Below, piece by piece: positions 45,801 to 55,940 of a DNA stretch of 64,000 nt; the stretch's first letter is position 1, and each line of letters opens with the position of its first letter. Origin of the DNA: Sesamum alatum. Lineage: Eukaryota; Streptophyta; Magnoliopsida; Lamiales; Pedaliaceae. Under the pieces are notes generated by a model that did no database searches, was not told where the DNA came from, and saw only the letters and a program-made list of their open reading frames with translations. Position numbers and translations under genes: made by a program. The stretch covers positions 13,642,645 through 13,706,644 of the forward strand of contig JACGWO010000006.1 of assembly GCA_034509735.1 (NCBI GenBank), written 5' to 3'.

Positions 45801-47029
45801 GATTAGGAAAAGTGCGTATTGATATATCTGTTTGTATTGACCTACTGTGTGTACGAAGAATGTTTTAGAAGCTGCTGCAAGATAAGGTGGAGGCGACTCC
45901 TAGTGCTGGCTCCTCTGCACGGCGAACCCTAATCAAGAGTCCTCCTTCCACCCCTGCAAGCTCAGCCTCTACTGGAGACCCCAAAGGCAAACGCTCTGTT
46001 GACCCCATCCCGACTCCCACCAAGAAAGCTAAGGGCCAGCCAGGTCCCTTGGCACCTCCTGTTCCTCGCTCGGCTACACAAGCGGGAACTCCCTGCCCTG
46101 TTGACGAAAGGACGGCTCGAAGAAAGCTTTTTCTCGACTGGACCTTGCAGGAGGATTACTCCCAGCTGCTGGATGAGGGAGAGTCCAACCGGGCTAGTGA
46201 ATTTTTGAAAGGGATTAGGCCTCCCTAGGACAAAACATATGCAGACAACTTGCCCCGAGCTCAGGCCCTCAGCCTCTTTGCTACTCACATTAGCAGGGTA
46301 AGTGCCTATACCGAGCAAGTTAGTACATGATAGTTAATGGAAAGAGTGATGTAACCTGATTGTTTTATTTTTGCCGTGAATGTCTGTGTGTTGGGGGGTA
46401 GCTTGTTCAGCTGGCTGGAGGAGGGAGGTCCCTTGTTCGAGGGATCCCTTAAGAGGGTGGAAGAGTTGGAGGAGGCTAACAACAGGATGAGGGAAGCCAT
46501 TCAGAAGAGGGATGAGGCTCGCCAGGAGGATGCTTCCAGCTTGCGCCATCTGCGGGAAGAGGTTACGGCCTTGCCCACCCGCTCGGAGCAGACGGTCCTG
46601 CAAGCTGAGAGGAGAGCAAGGAGCTGATCCACTAGTACTCGAAACGGAGGAAGGTCGAGATATGCTGGAGGGGATTTGGCGGAGTCGCCTTGCTAAATAC
46701 ACCAAGACTCCAGGTTCCAGAGCCTACTGGTGGACAAGGCTCTAAAGTATTACTATCACGGATTCCAGACCTGCATCCAACAGTTTGCTGCAGCTGGTTA
46801 TCCTCCTCCCAGTGCTGACGCCTCCTTCCTGGACCAGAATATAGGCTTGGCCACGACCCCAAACCCGAATGATGATGGAACTGCCCCAGTGCCATAGGTC
46901 CCCACCGCTGAGGATGACCCTATGTCTTTGGACCTCATTGGGCAGGTGGCAGAGGATGCATCCCTCTTGAGATCGGAGCCTCCTGCTGCAGCTGGTGAAG
47001 AAAGTGTGCCCACTCCTGCTGGTAACTGA
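42878..47029 (+). pseudogene. Antisense gene (aORF) of the Retand-like element, PF04195-like
   Basis: Opposite to gag-pol. ATG at 42878 (MSTGSIDRDAIEDVL), an acidic N-terminus, then YRSRLTEQDLVGVRDKYGIP. The solo LTR interrupts at 43198. Past its TSD the frame continues as FPPNGFICFYLAQLEAGLRF and, after a shift in a T-run near 45290, SEVATLFNIPLNQLVPKSF. This resembles the 'putative gypsy type transposon' family (PF04195). Candidate introns: 45807-45868 (donor degraded) and 46298-46401 (GTAAGT...TAG). Then a proline/serine-rich part, a coiled-coil stretch (LKRVEELEEANNRMREAIQK), and an end at TGA 47027-47029. Role unknown; Tat elements are known to carry such antisense ORFs. Stops and shifts make it non-functional. 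Confidence 0.7.
43199..45210 (+). mobile_element. Solo LTR of the Copia-B family (Copia-D)
   Basis: 2012 bp, TGTTAGAATAGG ... TTTCTTTCA, flanked by perfect duplication ccaac at 43194-43198 and 45211-45215, with no internal region. This is the classic product of recombination between two LTRs. It carries the same six TTGAC cores (44508-44565) and TATA box (44615-44620) as Copia-B. Confidence 0.92.
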
Positions 47030-47885
47030 ATCTGCCCTCCTTTATGCTAGAAAACAAGTTAAACTTTTTCTGGTGGATATTTGGTACCTCCTGCACGAGG
47101 TTTTGCAAGTGCCCGGGTATGGGCTTTGAATATTTTTTTACTTTCTTTTGCTGCCACTTTGATGCCAAGAATTCTGCGTCTTCCCTTCCTGGCTTTTATG
47201 AATATTTTTGCTTTTCTGCTAAAGTTGTTGGCTTATTCTGTGCTTATTGCCATGTTTCTGGTTTTCTGCATGTTAGTGCAATAATTTTGTTGGGAATGCC
47301 CCAACTTATTAGCTAGTTGTGGGCTTAGTATTCCTATAACACAACGTTCACCTGCAGATTAGTAATGAAAAGAGGAGGCTTCCCCAGTCTTATAGTAAAG
47401 ATTGCGCTCTATTCATACTGTTTGTTGTAAGCAAAGGCTTTGACATAAACCAATTTGTCAAAAAGAGATGTTTCAGACCAAGAATGCACGTAAATGCTAG
47501 AGGGATATAACCTGTCAGGAAGTTCCCAACATAGGTAGTAAAACAACTATTGTAGCAAGGTAGTAGGCCTGAATGTTGGCCCATGGCTTTTTTTTTTTTT
47601 TGCCCATAATGCTCCTGCTGATGGAGCAGGTTGGTCAACAGCCTCTTGTTGTCAGCAGGGCAGGTGCTGGTCTGACTTGGTAGCTTTATCCAGTAGGAGC
47701 AGAACAAGACCTGCTGCAAGGGGAAGTAAGCAAGTGCTAGAAACAACAAGTGGAGGGATAATCCGAGTAGTAAGTAAGCATATGCATGTTGTTATGTATG
47801 AGCTATCACAACTAGGTAAGTATGCCTGCTGAAGACAATTTGTTAAGACTTTCAATCTATAAAATGAGCAAATATGTGCCCTTTA
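47030..47885. other. Region between the antisense gene and tandem repeats
   Basis: Noncoding part of the Retand-like element, probably the 3' end region of the antisense transcript. T-rich at 47584-47602. Small frames here have no recognisable motif. Confidence 0.5.
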
Positions 47886-48098
47886 GAGGCAACTTATTAG
47901 GGCTTCTGCAACCAGTAGGAATGTGCCAGTAGGGCGGGTTAGGAGATGTGTGCACCAGCAAGGGTGGATTATCAGGGCTCAAAGCCAGTAAGAGTTCGCC
48001 AGTAGGGATGGCTTATTAAGGCTCGAAGCCAATAAAAGTGCGCCAATAGAATGGCTTATCAGGGCTCAAATCCAGTAAGAGTGCGCCAGCGGAGCGGC
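47886..48098. repeat. Tandem repeat, unit about 43 bp, split by Copia-C
   Basis: About five degenerate units built on 'ggcttatcagggctcgaagccagtaagagtgcgccag'. The array stops at 48098 where Copia-C begins, and resumes at 58163 (gcggcttatcagggctcgaagccagc). It lies between the 3' ends of the convergent pol and antisense genes. Confidence 0.85.
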
Positions 48099-50300
48099 TG
48101 TTAAAATAGGTGACCAGAAAGCCAATAGGTTTGGTGATTTGTAACCTATCTGATAACTTAATGTAAATGTAATATTATTATGTGATGAATAAGATGAGTG
48201 TTCGTCACTAATGGTACCTTCTTTGTTGCGCTCATCTTACATTTGTTAAAACGGTGTTTAACTTATATCGCAACAAAGCCCACAGACCATGGATAACAAC
48301 TCGTGCAGTTGGGCCACGCATTGGATGGTGGTCATGAAACCAACTGATTAAGAGTTGGGTCTGAAACGTTCCAAGTCGAGTACCTCGAGACAGGGCATCG
48401 AGAGTCCTATTGAGACCTGCGTCAAGAGTCGTGTTAATTAGATGAGTGCCGTGTTACACGATCTTGATGGGTTGGTCGACTTGGGTCGAGCCGACTGGAC
48501 TGACTCGCGGGGATCATCGTATGGAAGCCTTGGAGGCTTGGTCGGTATGATTGGTTTTCCCCGGTTCTGATAGTACGGGAGTAATCCTCAAACTTGAGGG
48601 ATCATGGCAGTCGCGTACACATGATGGTTGTATCTTGGATCTGGCGAGAGGTAATCATTTTGTAAAATGATTATCATAAGCCTTGTCCAGTACAGTCGGA
48701 ATGTGTAGCGAGGACGGTGGATTCCAAGAAGAGGATCCGTCCCCTGTCAGTATGTGATAGAGGTATCTCCTATGCGCTCGGAAACACGTTCATGCTGTAT
48801 GAAGCTGTGGCCACAGTGGTTGGTCGAACGGGGAATGGTTCTCTGTGTCGAAGCAATGAAGCACGCGTGGTCTCGAGTATTAAGCATAAATGCCTAGTCA
48901 AGGATGGTAACCGACGCCCAATTTCATACCCTAGACTCAGGCCGGGAGACGATAGACGGAAGGATCGTACCCGTACGGACTCGGCGCTTAAATGTTCACG
49001 CCAATGCACCTAGTCTCTAGTGCCATGGACCGTTGCTAGACGGCCACCCATGGTAACGGGCCCTTGTGGGACACGGGCCCAAGTCTAGCTGAGGGTGAAC
49101 CTAAAGGGTCACACACAAATCACCGAGGAGGTTGAGAGATCGACTTAGAGTCAATCTCGAAGGATAAAATAAGTAATTGGATTACTTAAGGGAAAGTCCA
49201 TTGGATGGACGGGCCGATATTGTATCGGGCTTTCGTTTAATCGGTAAATTGGATTTTCGATTAAATATGGAAAGTTGAGACGTTGAGACGTTGGATCTTT
49301 TAATTGGATTAAAAGATCAACGAGAATAATTTAAATGGACATTAAATTGAATTTAATGTTGGGTTTGTCATGATTGGATTGCGATAAAACCCGGTCCGTT
49401 AAATTTTACTCGAGAGGAGAAATAATTCCTATTTTGGAATAGGAAGAAGTTGGACTTCTTCCCTTAATTAAACATGGCCGACATGCTCCCTTGGAGGAAG
49501 TAAAATCAGTCATGTTTCATGCTAGGTGGTATGTTGACTTGTCTCTTTTGGAAAGAGACAAATCAACTCCAATAAGCTCTTCCCTTTTGGTATGATTGAT
49601 CATACCATAAATTTTGGTAGGCTTGATTGAAGAATTGATGGTGATTGATTGGAATGAATCTAGACATCCTTGGATGAACCTAGACACATTCCAATAATCA
49701 CATTAATTATGTATATATATTAGAATATACAACACCAAGCAAAAGTGATTCATTATTCATCTTTTTCTAGGAAAAAGAGAAGACAAAATCCCTCTCCTCT
49801 CTCTCAACTCTCGGCCCTCTCTTCCTCTCTTACATTTGTGTTCTTGACTTGATTTTGAATCAAGAATAAGAACAAAGTAAGTTTAAGAGAGCACTAATTT
49901 ATAGTGTTCTTCTCTTAAACCGATTCCTTCTTAAACCCGTTCTTTTCTAGCAAGAAGAACATTGTTTCTTCCGGTGTGGTATGGATCACCTTTGGAGAAT
50001 CCATACGTTTGGATTTCGTGAGCATTCCGGAGAAGGAACAACGCAAGTAGCCGGGAGCATACGTTTAACAATAAAAGGTAACGGTTTATTACGCTTTAAT
50101 TGATTATATATATTTATCTATACCCTATGTGTTTAATAGTCATTTCCAATATTTACACATCCTACATCGAACGCCCGGTTGAGCACCCAAGGGCACAACC
50201 CTTGGGATTCGTATTTTAAATTTGATTTGATTTAATTTACGCAATTTCCTCACTTTCTCGCTTCCGCTCGCGCTCCCGGGCGGATTCGCTTGTCCTTTAA
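48099..50300 (+). repeat. 5' LTR of Copia-C
   Basis: 2202 bp, TGTTAAAATAGGTGACC ... GTCCTTTAA. The usual terminal CA is changed; the 3' LTR ends ...CCTTCA. Confidence 0.92.
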
Positions 50301-50301
50301 G

Positions 50302-50313
50302 TGGTATTAGAGC
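50302..50313 (+). other. Primer-binding site of Copia-C (one mismatch)
   Basis: TGGTATTAGAGC, one C-to-T change from the Met-tRNA site, one base after the LTR. Confidence 0.9.
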
Positions 50314-52107
50314 CCGGTTCGATGTAAGGGGCATAGATCTATGTGTTTGGCATGATCCACTTGCTTTTAATGGCTTTATTGGCATGTTAGATTATATAAA
50401 TATATGAATAATATGATGATTCAATTGTTTGGATTTAATGGAGTTTTGGCATGCTTAATTTTGTTAGATTGGATCTAAAAATTGTATGCTTATTTTCAGA
50501 AAAATGTTACTGTTATTGTGCTGAAACAGTATTGAAAAACAAAAAAAAAAAAAAAAAATTGGTTCGGACGGCAGCGGCCGCGCACAGGCGGGTGCCTGCG
50601 CGCGCGCGCTGTGCGCTGCCGGCCGAGGCCAGCGCGCAGTACAGAGCGCGCGCTGCCCTGTGCGCGCGGGTGGCTGGCCGGCACAACGGCTGGGCCGTTT
50701 TGTGCCATTTTTCGACGTTTTTCAGAAAATTTGATTTTCTGCACAATATTCTGAAAATATGTTGTTTTTGCATTTTTTATTTTAGAATAATTGGATTATT
50801 CCTTGAATTAAATTTTCTTAAGTAATTTGCGATTAATACATGCATTGGATGCATTGTTTAAAATGTCCATTAAATTTGAAATTTGAATTTTGCATATTGT
50901 TTATATGTTTATGCTTTTGTGATGTTGGACATCACTTGGGTATTTGGAATATCTATTGGTATTTATGCGTGATTATTTGGAATAATTATGTTATGTGTGT
51001 TGATGGAATCAACATGGGATGATCACAAAGAGCCCTTGGCCTTATGTATGGATGAATGTATGATCATTTATTTTCTGTTGGGTGGGGCCTGCGTGCCTCT
51101 TATTTTTGGGACTATCATCTCCCATATTTTCAGCCTCATGATGTTAAGGCTTGTTTTCTTTATTGCCAATGTATTACTTTCAGTTGTAATGAGAGTAGAT
51201 AGGATTGGTGAGGTTTTAATTTTAACAAGCAATTGGAGTTAGAGACCATAAGGAGAAGCATCAAGGCGTGAAACAAAAAGCACTTCAAGGCCCATTGGAA
51301 TGACAATGGGTATATTATTATTGTAATAATTTAGGACCACCCTAGACAGACCATAGACTCACTGCGGGCTCAGTGGGTCGCATAGGTTGGGCTTGTGATC
51401 ATCCTAACAAGGGTATGCTATGTTTTATGCATGCGGCGTTTTTTTATCGCTTTAAATATTGGATATTTATGCATGCTAAAACACCATAATGTGATGAGGT
51501 CTCGGTCACACTTAAACTCTCATTTGGTTGGACCAAATTAAATATTAGGCCTAGAACGGACTTGGATCAAAATGGTATTTATGATCTGTCCGAGCCTTCC
51601 ATCCACAGCAATATGGTGAGGAAGCTACCACTACCCAAGTGTGGTCTCACGAGTCGTGGCACACTTGGACTAGGGGAAAGGTGCACCATTGTTGTGAACA
51701 AAAAGACTGCGCTCGCTGTTTCCCTGTCTCACGAGTCGTGGGGGCGACAGTTTGAGGTATGATTTGGTTGATAGGTCGGGCCTAACACTGAGTAACATGG
51801 TTCGCTTGGAGTCCTCGGAACCATGCGAATAGGTGAGGCAAAATATCTTGGGAATCTCATTGGATGAGAATGATATTGGATATCTCCCACGAGGTCTTCT
51901 TCATGTGAATTGTAAAAGCGGGGCATGGAGATTACGCTTGTGGATCCCAAGCCCACTAGGAAATAGTTTCCCGAAACTCCGCTTGAGAGTGGCGGACTTT
52001 CGTATAAATAGTGGGAGGGTTAAAGACTAAAAGACCAAGTCTTCAACTTGAACAATAATATTACCATCATCTGCTAAATTCTGCTTTACATTTTCATTAA
52101 TGTAGAT
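50314..52107 (+). other. Copia-C leader
   Basis: 1.8 kb, untranslated. A run of 18 or so A at about 50540 is followed by a short GC-rich block (50565-50700), a smaller version of that in Copia-B. The 16-nt palindrome occurs at 51644-51659 and 51726-51741. Confidence 0.8.
51644..51741 (+). other. Paired 16-nt palindromic motif in Copia-C leader
   Basis: GTCTCACGAGTCGTGG at 51644-51659 and 51726-51741, 82 bp apart, identical to the pairs in Copia-A and Copia-B. Confidence 0.85.
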
Positions 52108-52860
52108 ATGTCTAAGAACCCATTAACAATGATTCTCGAGACTAACAAATTCAACGGAACGAACTACTCGGACTGGCTGAGAAACCTGAGGATTGTCCTC
52201 GGTTTCGAGAACCAAGGCTACGTCTTGGACGAGCCGTCACCGAGCGACTTACCGAAGGGGTCCACGCCTGAAGAACGTTTGACGTTCGAGAAATGGCATG
52301 AGGACAACCGGAAAGTACGCAGTATCATACTAGCTTCGATGTCTAACGACATCCAGAAGCAGTATGAGAGGCTGGACAACGTCTCCGCCATAATGCTCTC
52401 ACTAGTGGGGTCAAGATGCTCTCACTAGTGGAGAAACTCGAGGACCTTAAAGTTGGGCTTAACAATGACACGTACATTGACGTGATCCTCCAGTCGCTTC
52501 CTCCATCCTATGACACGTTTGTTGTAAACTACAACATGAACGGACTTGAGAAGTCTATTCATGAGTTGATCAACATGCTGGTCCAATACGAGGCAACGAC
52601 CCACAAGTCGGCGCCGGCAGTATTGATTGGAAAAGGCTTCGACCTCCAAGGCGAATGGCAAGAGGGCCGGACGCTGGAAGAGGAAGAAGGGCAAAGGGAA
52701 GACGGTTGCGGCCCCTGCTCGCGCTCCGGGCGTCCCTGTTGCTCCAGTTGGACCGAGCAAAGGGAAAGGGAAGGCCCGTGGTTCTCAGCGATCCAAGGCA
52801 AATGATGTCTGCATGCATTGCCAAGGGAAAGGGCATTGGAAGAGGGAGTGCCCACAACTC
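52108..52860 (+). pseudogene. gag: Copia-C gag
   Basis: ATG 52108 opens MSKNPLTMILETNKFNGTNYSDW. About 100 bp are missing after 'DNVSAIM', with a 23-bp duplication (atgctctcactagtgg at 52393 and 52416) at the junction. The frame then continues as LSLVEKLEDLKVGLNN. An extra A near 52630 shifts it again into KASTSKANGKRAGRWKRKKG and the zinc knuckle CMHCQGKGHWKREC. Confidence 0.85.
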
Positions 52861-54383
52861 CTCTCCAACCTAGGTATGTTTGTGGTTGAAGTAAATATGA
52901 TTACTAATTCTGCTTCATGGGTATTGAATACCGAGTGTGGTGCTCACATCTGCAATGATTTGCAGGCACTGCAAAGAAGCAGAAGGCTAACCAAAGATGA
53001 GATGATCCTGAGGCTAGGCAATGGCAAGGCCGTTGCTGCGGAGGCCGTAGGATCACTAGAGTTAGCCATTAGTAGTCATGTTAGGATTGTACTGAACGAC
53101 TGTTTCTATGTACCTAGCATGATTAAAAACATTGTTTCCATCCCGGTCCTTGATAAGGAGGGATATGAATTTACCATCAATAAAAACGGTTTTTCATTAT
53201 CAAAGATGGTATTTCTCATCTGCTTGGTACATTGGTCAACGGTCTGTACATACTTCAACAGTCTAATTGGATTATGATTGCTTTACACAAACGAAAACGT
53301 GATGATCATAATAATGCACAGATATGGCATGCGAGGTTAGGTCATATCTCTAAAGATAGGATAAGAAGGTTGGTGGACTCAAAGAGTCTAGAGATAGACA
53401 ATTTGGACAACCTACCGACCTGCGAATCCTGTCTAAACGGAAAGATAACCAAGAAACCCTTTGTTGGACAAAGTACACTAGCTAGTGGTCTGTTGGATTT
53501 GATCCATACAGATGTCTGTGGTCCACTAAATACTCAGGCTAGAGGTGGGTACTCGTACTTCATAACCTTTACCGATGATCACTCACGGTATGGTTATGTT
53601 TACCTGATGAGGTACAAGTCTGAAGCCTTTGAAAGGTTTAAGGAATACAGACTTGAAGTAGAGAACCAAACCGGTCGAAAGATCAAAGCCTTTCGGTCGG
53701 ACCGAGGTGGAGAGTATTTGAATGGTGAGTTTACTGATTATCTAAAAGAGAATGAGATTCTCTCTCAGTGGACCCCTCCTGGAACACCGCAGCTTAATGG
53801 TGTGTCTGAAAGGAGGAATCGGACCTTGTTGGACATGGTCCGATCCATGATGAATTTTACCGAACTCCCCCTTTCCTTCTGGGGATACGCTCTTGAGACA
53901 GCGGCCAAAGTTTTGAACTTGGCGCCATCTAAAAGGGTATCCCAGACGCCATATGAGATATGGTACGGCAAGCCTGCCTCCTACAAATACTTGAAAGTGT
54001 GGGGTTGCCCCGCATATGTCAAGAGATTAGTGGGAGATAAACTGGACTCGAGGTCTAGTTTATGCAGGTTCATCGGCTATCCAAAAGAAACTGCGGGGTA
54101 TTATTTCTATGATCCCTCCGAGCAAAAGGTTTTTGTCTCGCGAAACGCAGTGTTCTTGGAAAAAGGTTTTCCATCGGATAGTCGACGCGATGAGGTACTC
54201 CTTGAGGAATCAAGTGAGGTACCCCATGAGGCAGCAGTGACATCTGAGCCAGTGGTTCCCACTGATATTGTTCCAGTCCTCCGTAGGTCGGCCAGAGTAT
54301 CCCATGCACCTGATAGGTATGGATTTCTGGGCTTGACCGGTCAGTTAGATAATGATCCAAAGATATACGGAGAAGCGATGTGA
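52861..54383 (+). pseudogene. pol: Copia-C protease and integrase
   Basis: The protease region reads SWVLNTECGAHICND: the catalytic DTG has become NTE, through two G-to-A changes. A frameshift near 53215 ends the first frame. The second frame, 53232-54383, carries the pre-integrase zinc region (HARLGHISKDR ... CESCLNGK) and a complete integrase core: TDVCGP, FRSDRGGEYL and PQLNGVSERRNRTLLDMV hold the D, D and E. It closes with TGA after GEAM, where Copia-B reads through. The integrase is the best preserved copia integrase in the window. Confidence 0.88.
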
Positions 54384-55920
54384 GACATCGATTCGGACAA
54401 GTGGCTTGAGGCCATGAAATCCGAGATGGACTCGATGGGTACAAACAAGGTTTGGACCCTTGTAAGTTCACCCAAAGGGGTTAAACCCGTAGGGTGTAAA
54501 TGGGTCTACAAACGTAAGCTTGGAGCTGACTGGGAGGTTACAACCTTCAAAGCCAGGCTTGTGGCGAAAGGTTACACTCAACGACCCGGGGTCGATTTTG
54601 AGGAAATCTATTCGCCCGTAGCAATGGCCAAGTCCATTCAGATGCTGCTTGCCATAGCAGTATGGTATGACTATGAAATATGGCAGATGGACATGAAAAC
54701 GGCCTTCCTCAACGGTTTTGTAGAGGAAGAGATCTATATGGATCAGCCAGAAGGTTTCACAACTGTTGGAGAAGAGCAGAAGGTTTGCCGTCTCCAAAGG
54801 TCCATCTATGGCATCAAACAAGCTTCCCGAAGCTGGAACATACGTTTTGATGAAGTCATACGGGGATATGATTTCATCAAGAACGAGTCCGATCCTTGTG
54901 TATACAAGAAGATCAGTGGTAGCTCAGTTGCCTTTCTGGTGCTTTGCGTGGATGACATCTTGCTCATTGGGAATGATGCTAAGATATTAGGTACCACTAA
55001 AGCTTGGTTGTCAACGCAATTCTCCATGAAGGATATGGCGAGGCATCCTACATCCTTGGCATCAAGATCTACAAGGATAGATCTAGTAGGATGTTAGGAA
55101 TGGCCCAGTCCTCGTATATTGAGAAAGTCTTGAAGAGATTCAAGATGGAGAACTCAAACGAAGATTCCTTCCTATGAGGCATGGAATTAAGTTATCCAAG
55201 AAGCAGTCTCCTAATACTGATGAGGAGCTTAAAAGGATGTTGGACATCCCCTATGCTTCAGCTGTAGGCAGCATACAGTATGTTGTTCAATGCACTAGAC
55301 CTGATGTGGCTTTCGCTCTGAGCGTAACAAGCCGATATTAGTCATGTGCCGGGGAGGCACACTGGAGTGTAGTCAAGACTATCCTGAAGTACCTGAAAAG
55401 GACTAAGGACATGTTCTTGATCTACGGCGGTGGAGAGTTGATACTGGAAGGCTATAGAGACGCTAGCTTCCAGTCGGATGACGATGATGCCAAGTCTCAG
55501 TATGGTTTTGTATTTAGACTAAATGGTGGCATGGTTACTTGGAAGGGTTCCAAGCAAGCTACCATGGCGGACTCCACCATAGAGTTTTGAATATATAGCG
55601 GCTTTGGAAGCTGCTAAGGAGTGGTTTGGTTGATGACCTACATCCAAGGGTTGGATGTAGTACCTAGCATTGCTAAGCCTGTAATTATCTTTTATGATAA
55701 CAACGGGGCGATAGCGCTAGCAAAGGAACCGAAATCTCATCACGATCCAAGCATATTCTTAGACGCTACCATCTGCTTAGAGAGATGGATAGCACGAGTG
55801 ATGTTCGGTTGGACCGAATCAGCTCCGCAGAAAATATAGCAGATCCACTTGCTAAGCCCATGTGGCAAGTTGCCCACACTCACCATCTGAATAAGAGGTT
55901 TGAGGTCAATGGGTGATTGG
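54384..55920 (+). pseudogene. pol: Copia-C reverse transcriptase and RNase H
   Basis: 54414-55097 holds the RT domain (GCKWVYKRKLGADWEVTTFK, MKTAFLNGFVEEEIYM). Its active site is CVDD at 54945-54956 (TAC to TGC) instead of YVDD. A lost base near 55036 shifts the frame. RNase H follows in pieces: LILEGYRDASF, the STIEF region (frame broken near 55580) and YDNNGAIALAKEPKSHHDPS (55621-55839). It ends before the PPT. Confidence 0.88.
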
Positions 55921-55930
55921 CTTTAGGTCA

Positions 55931-55940
55931 AGTGGGAGAT
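55931..55940 (+). other. Polypurine tract of Copia-C
   Basis: AGTGGGAGAT directly before the 3' LTR, the usual copia PPT. Confidence 0.9.

Noticed and set aside
47886..48098. Regularly spaced repeats resembling a CRISPR array
   Set aside because: Units are adjacent and degenerate without spacers, lie in a plant retrotransposon and have no cas genes; simple tandem repeat.
48717..49013. Open frames in the Copia-C LTRs (also 56558-56881)
   Set aside because: Both LTRs carry them, but they contain no known domain and the LTR is regulatory; likely chance.
55621..55839. Separate small gene after Copia-C RT
   Set aside because: It is the end of RNase H (YDNNGAIALAKEPKSHHDPS) after frameshifts, not an independent gene.
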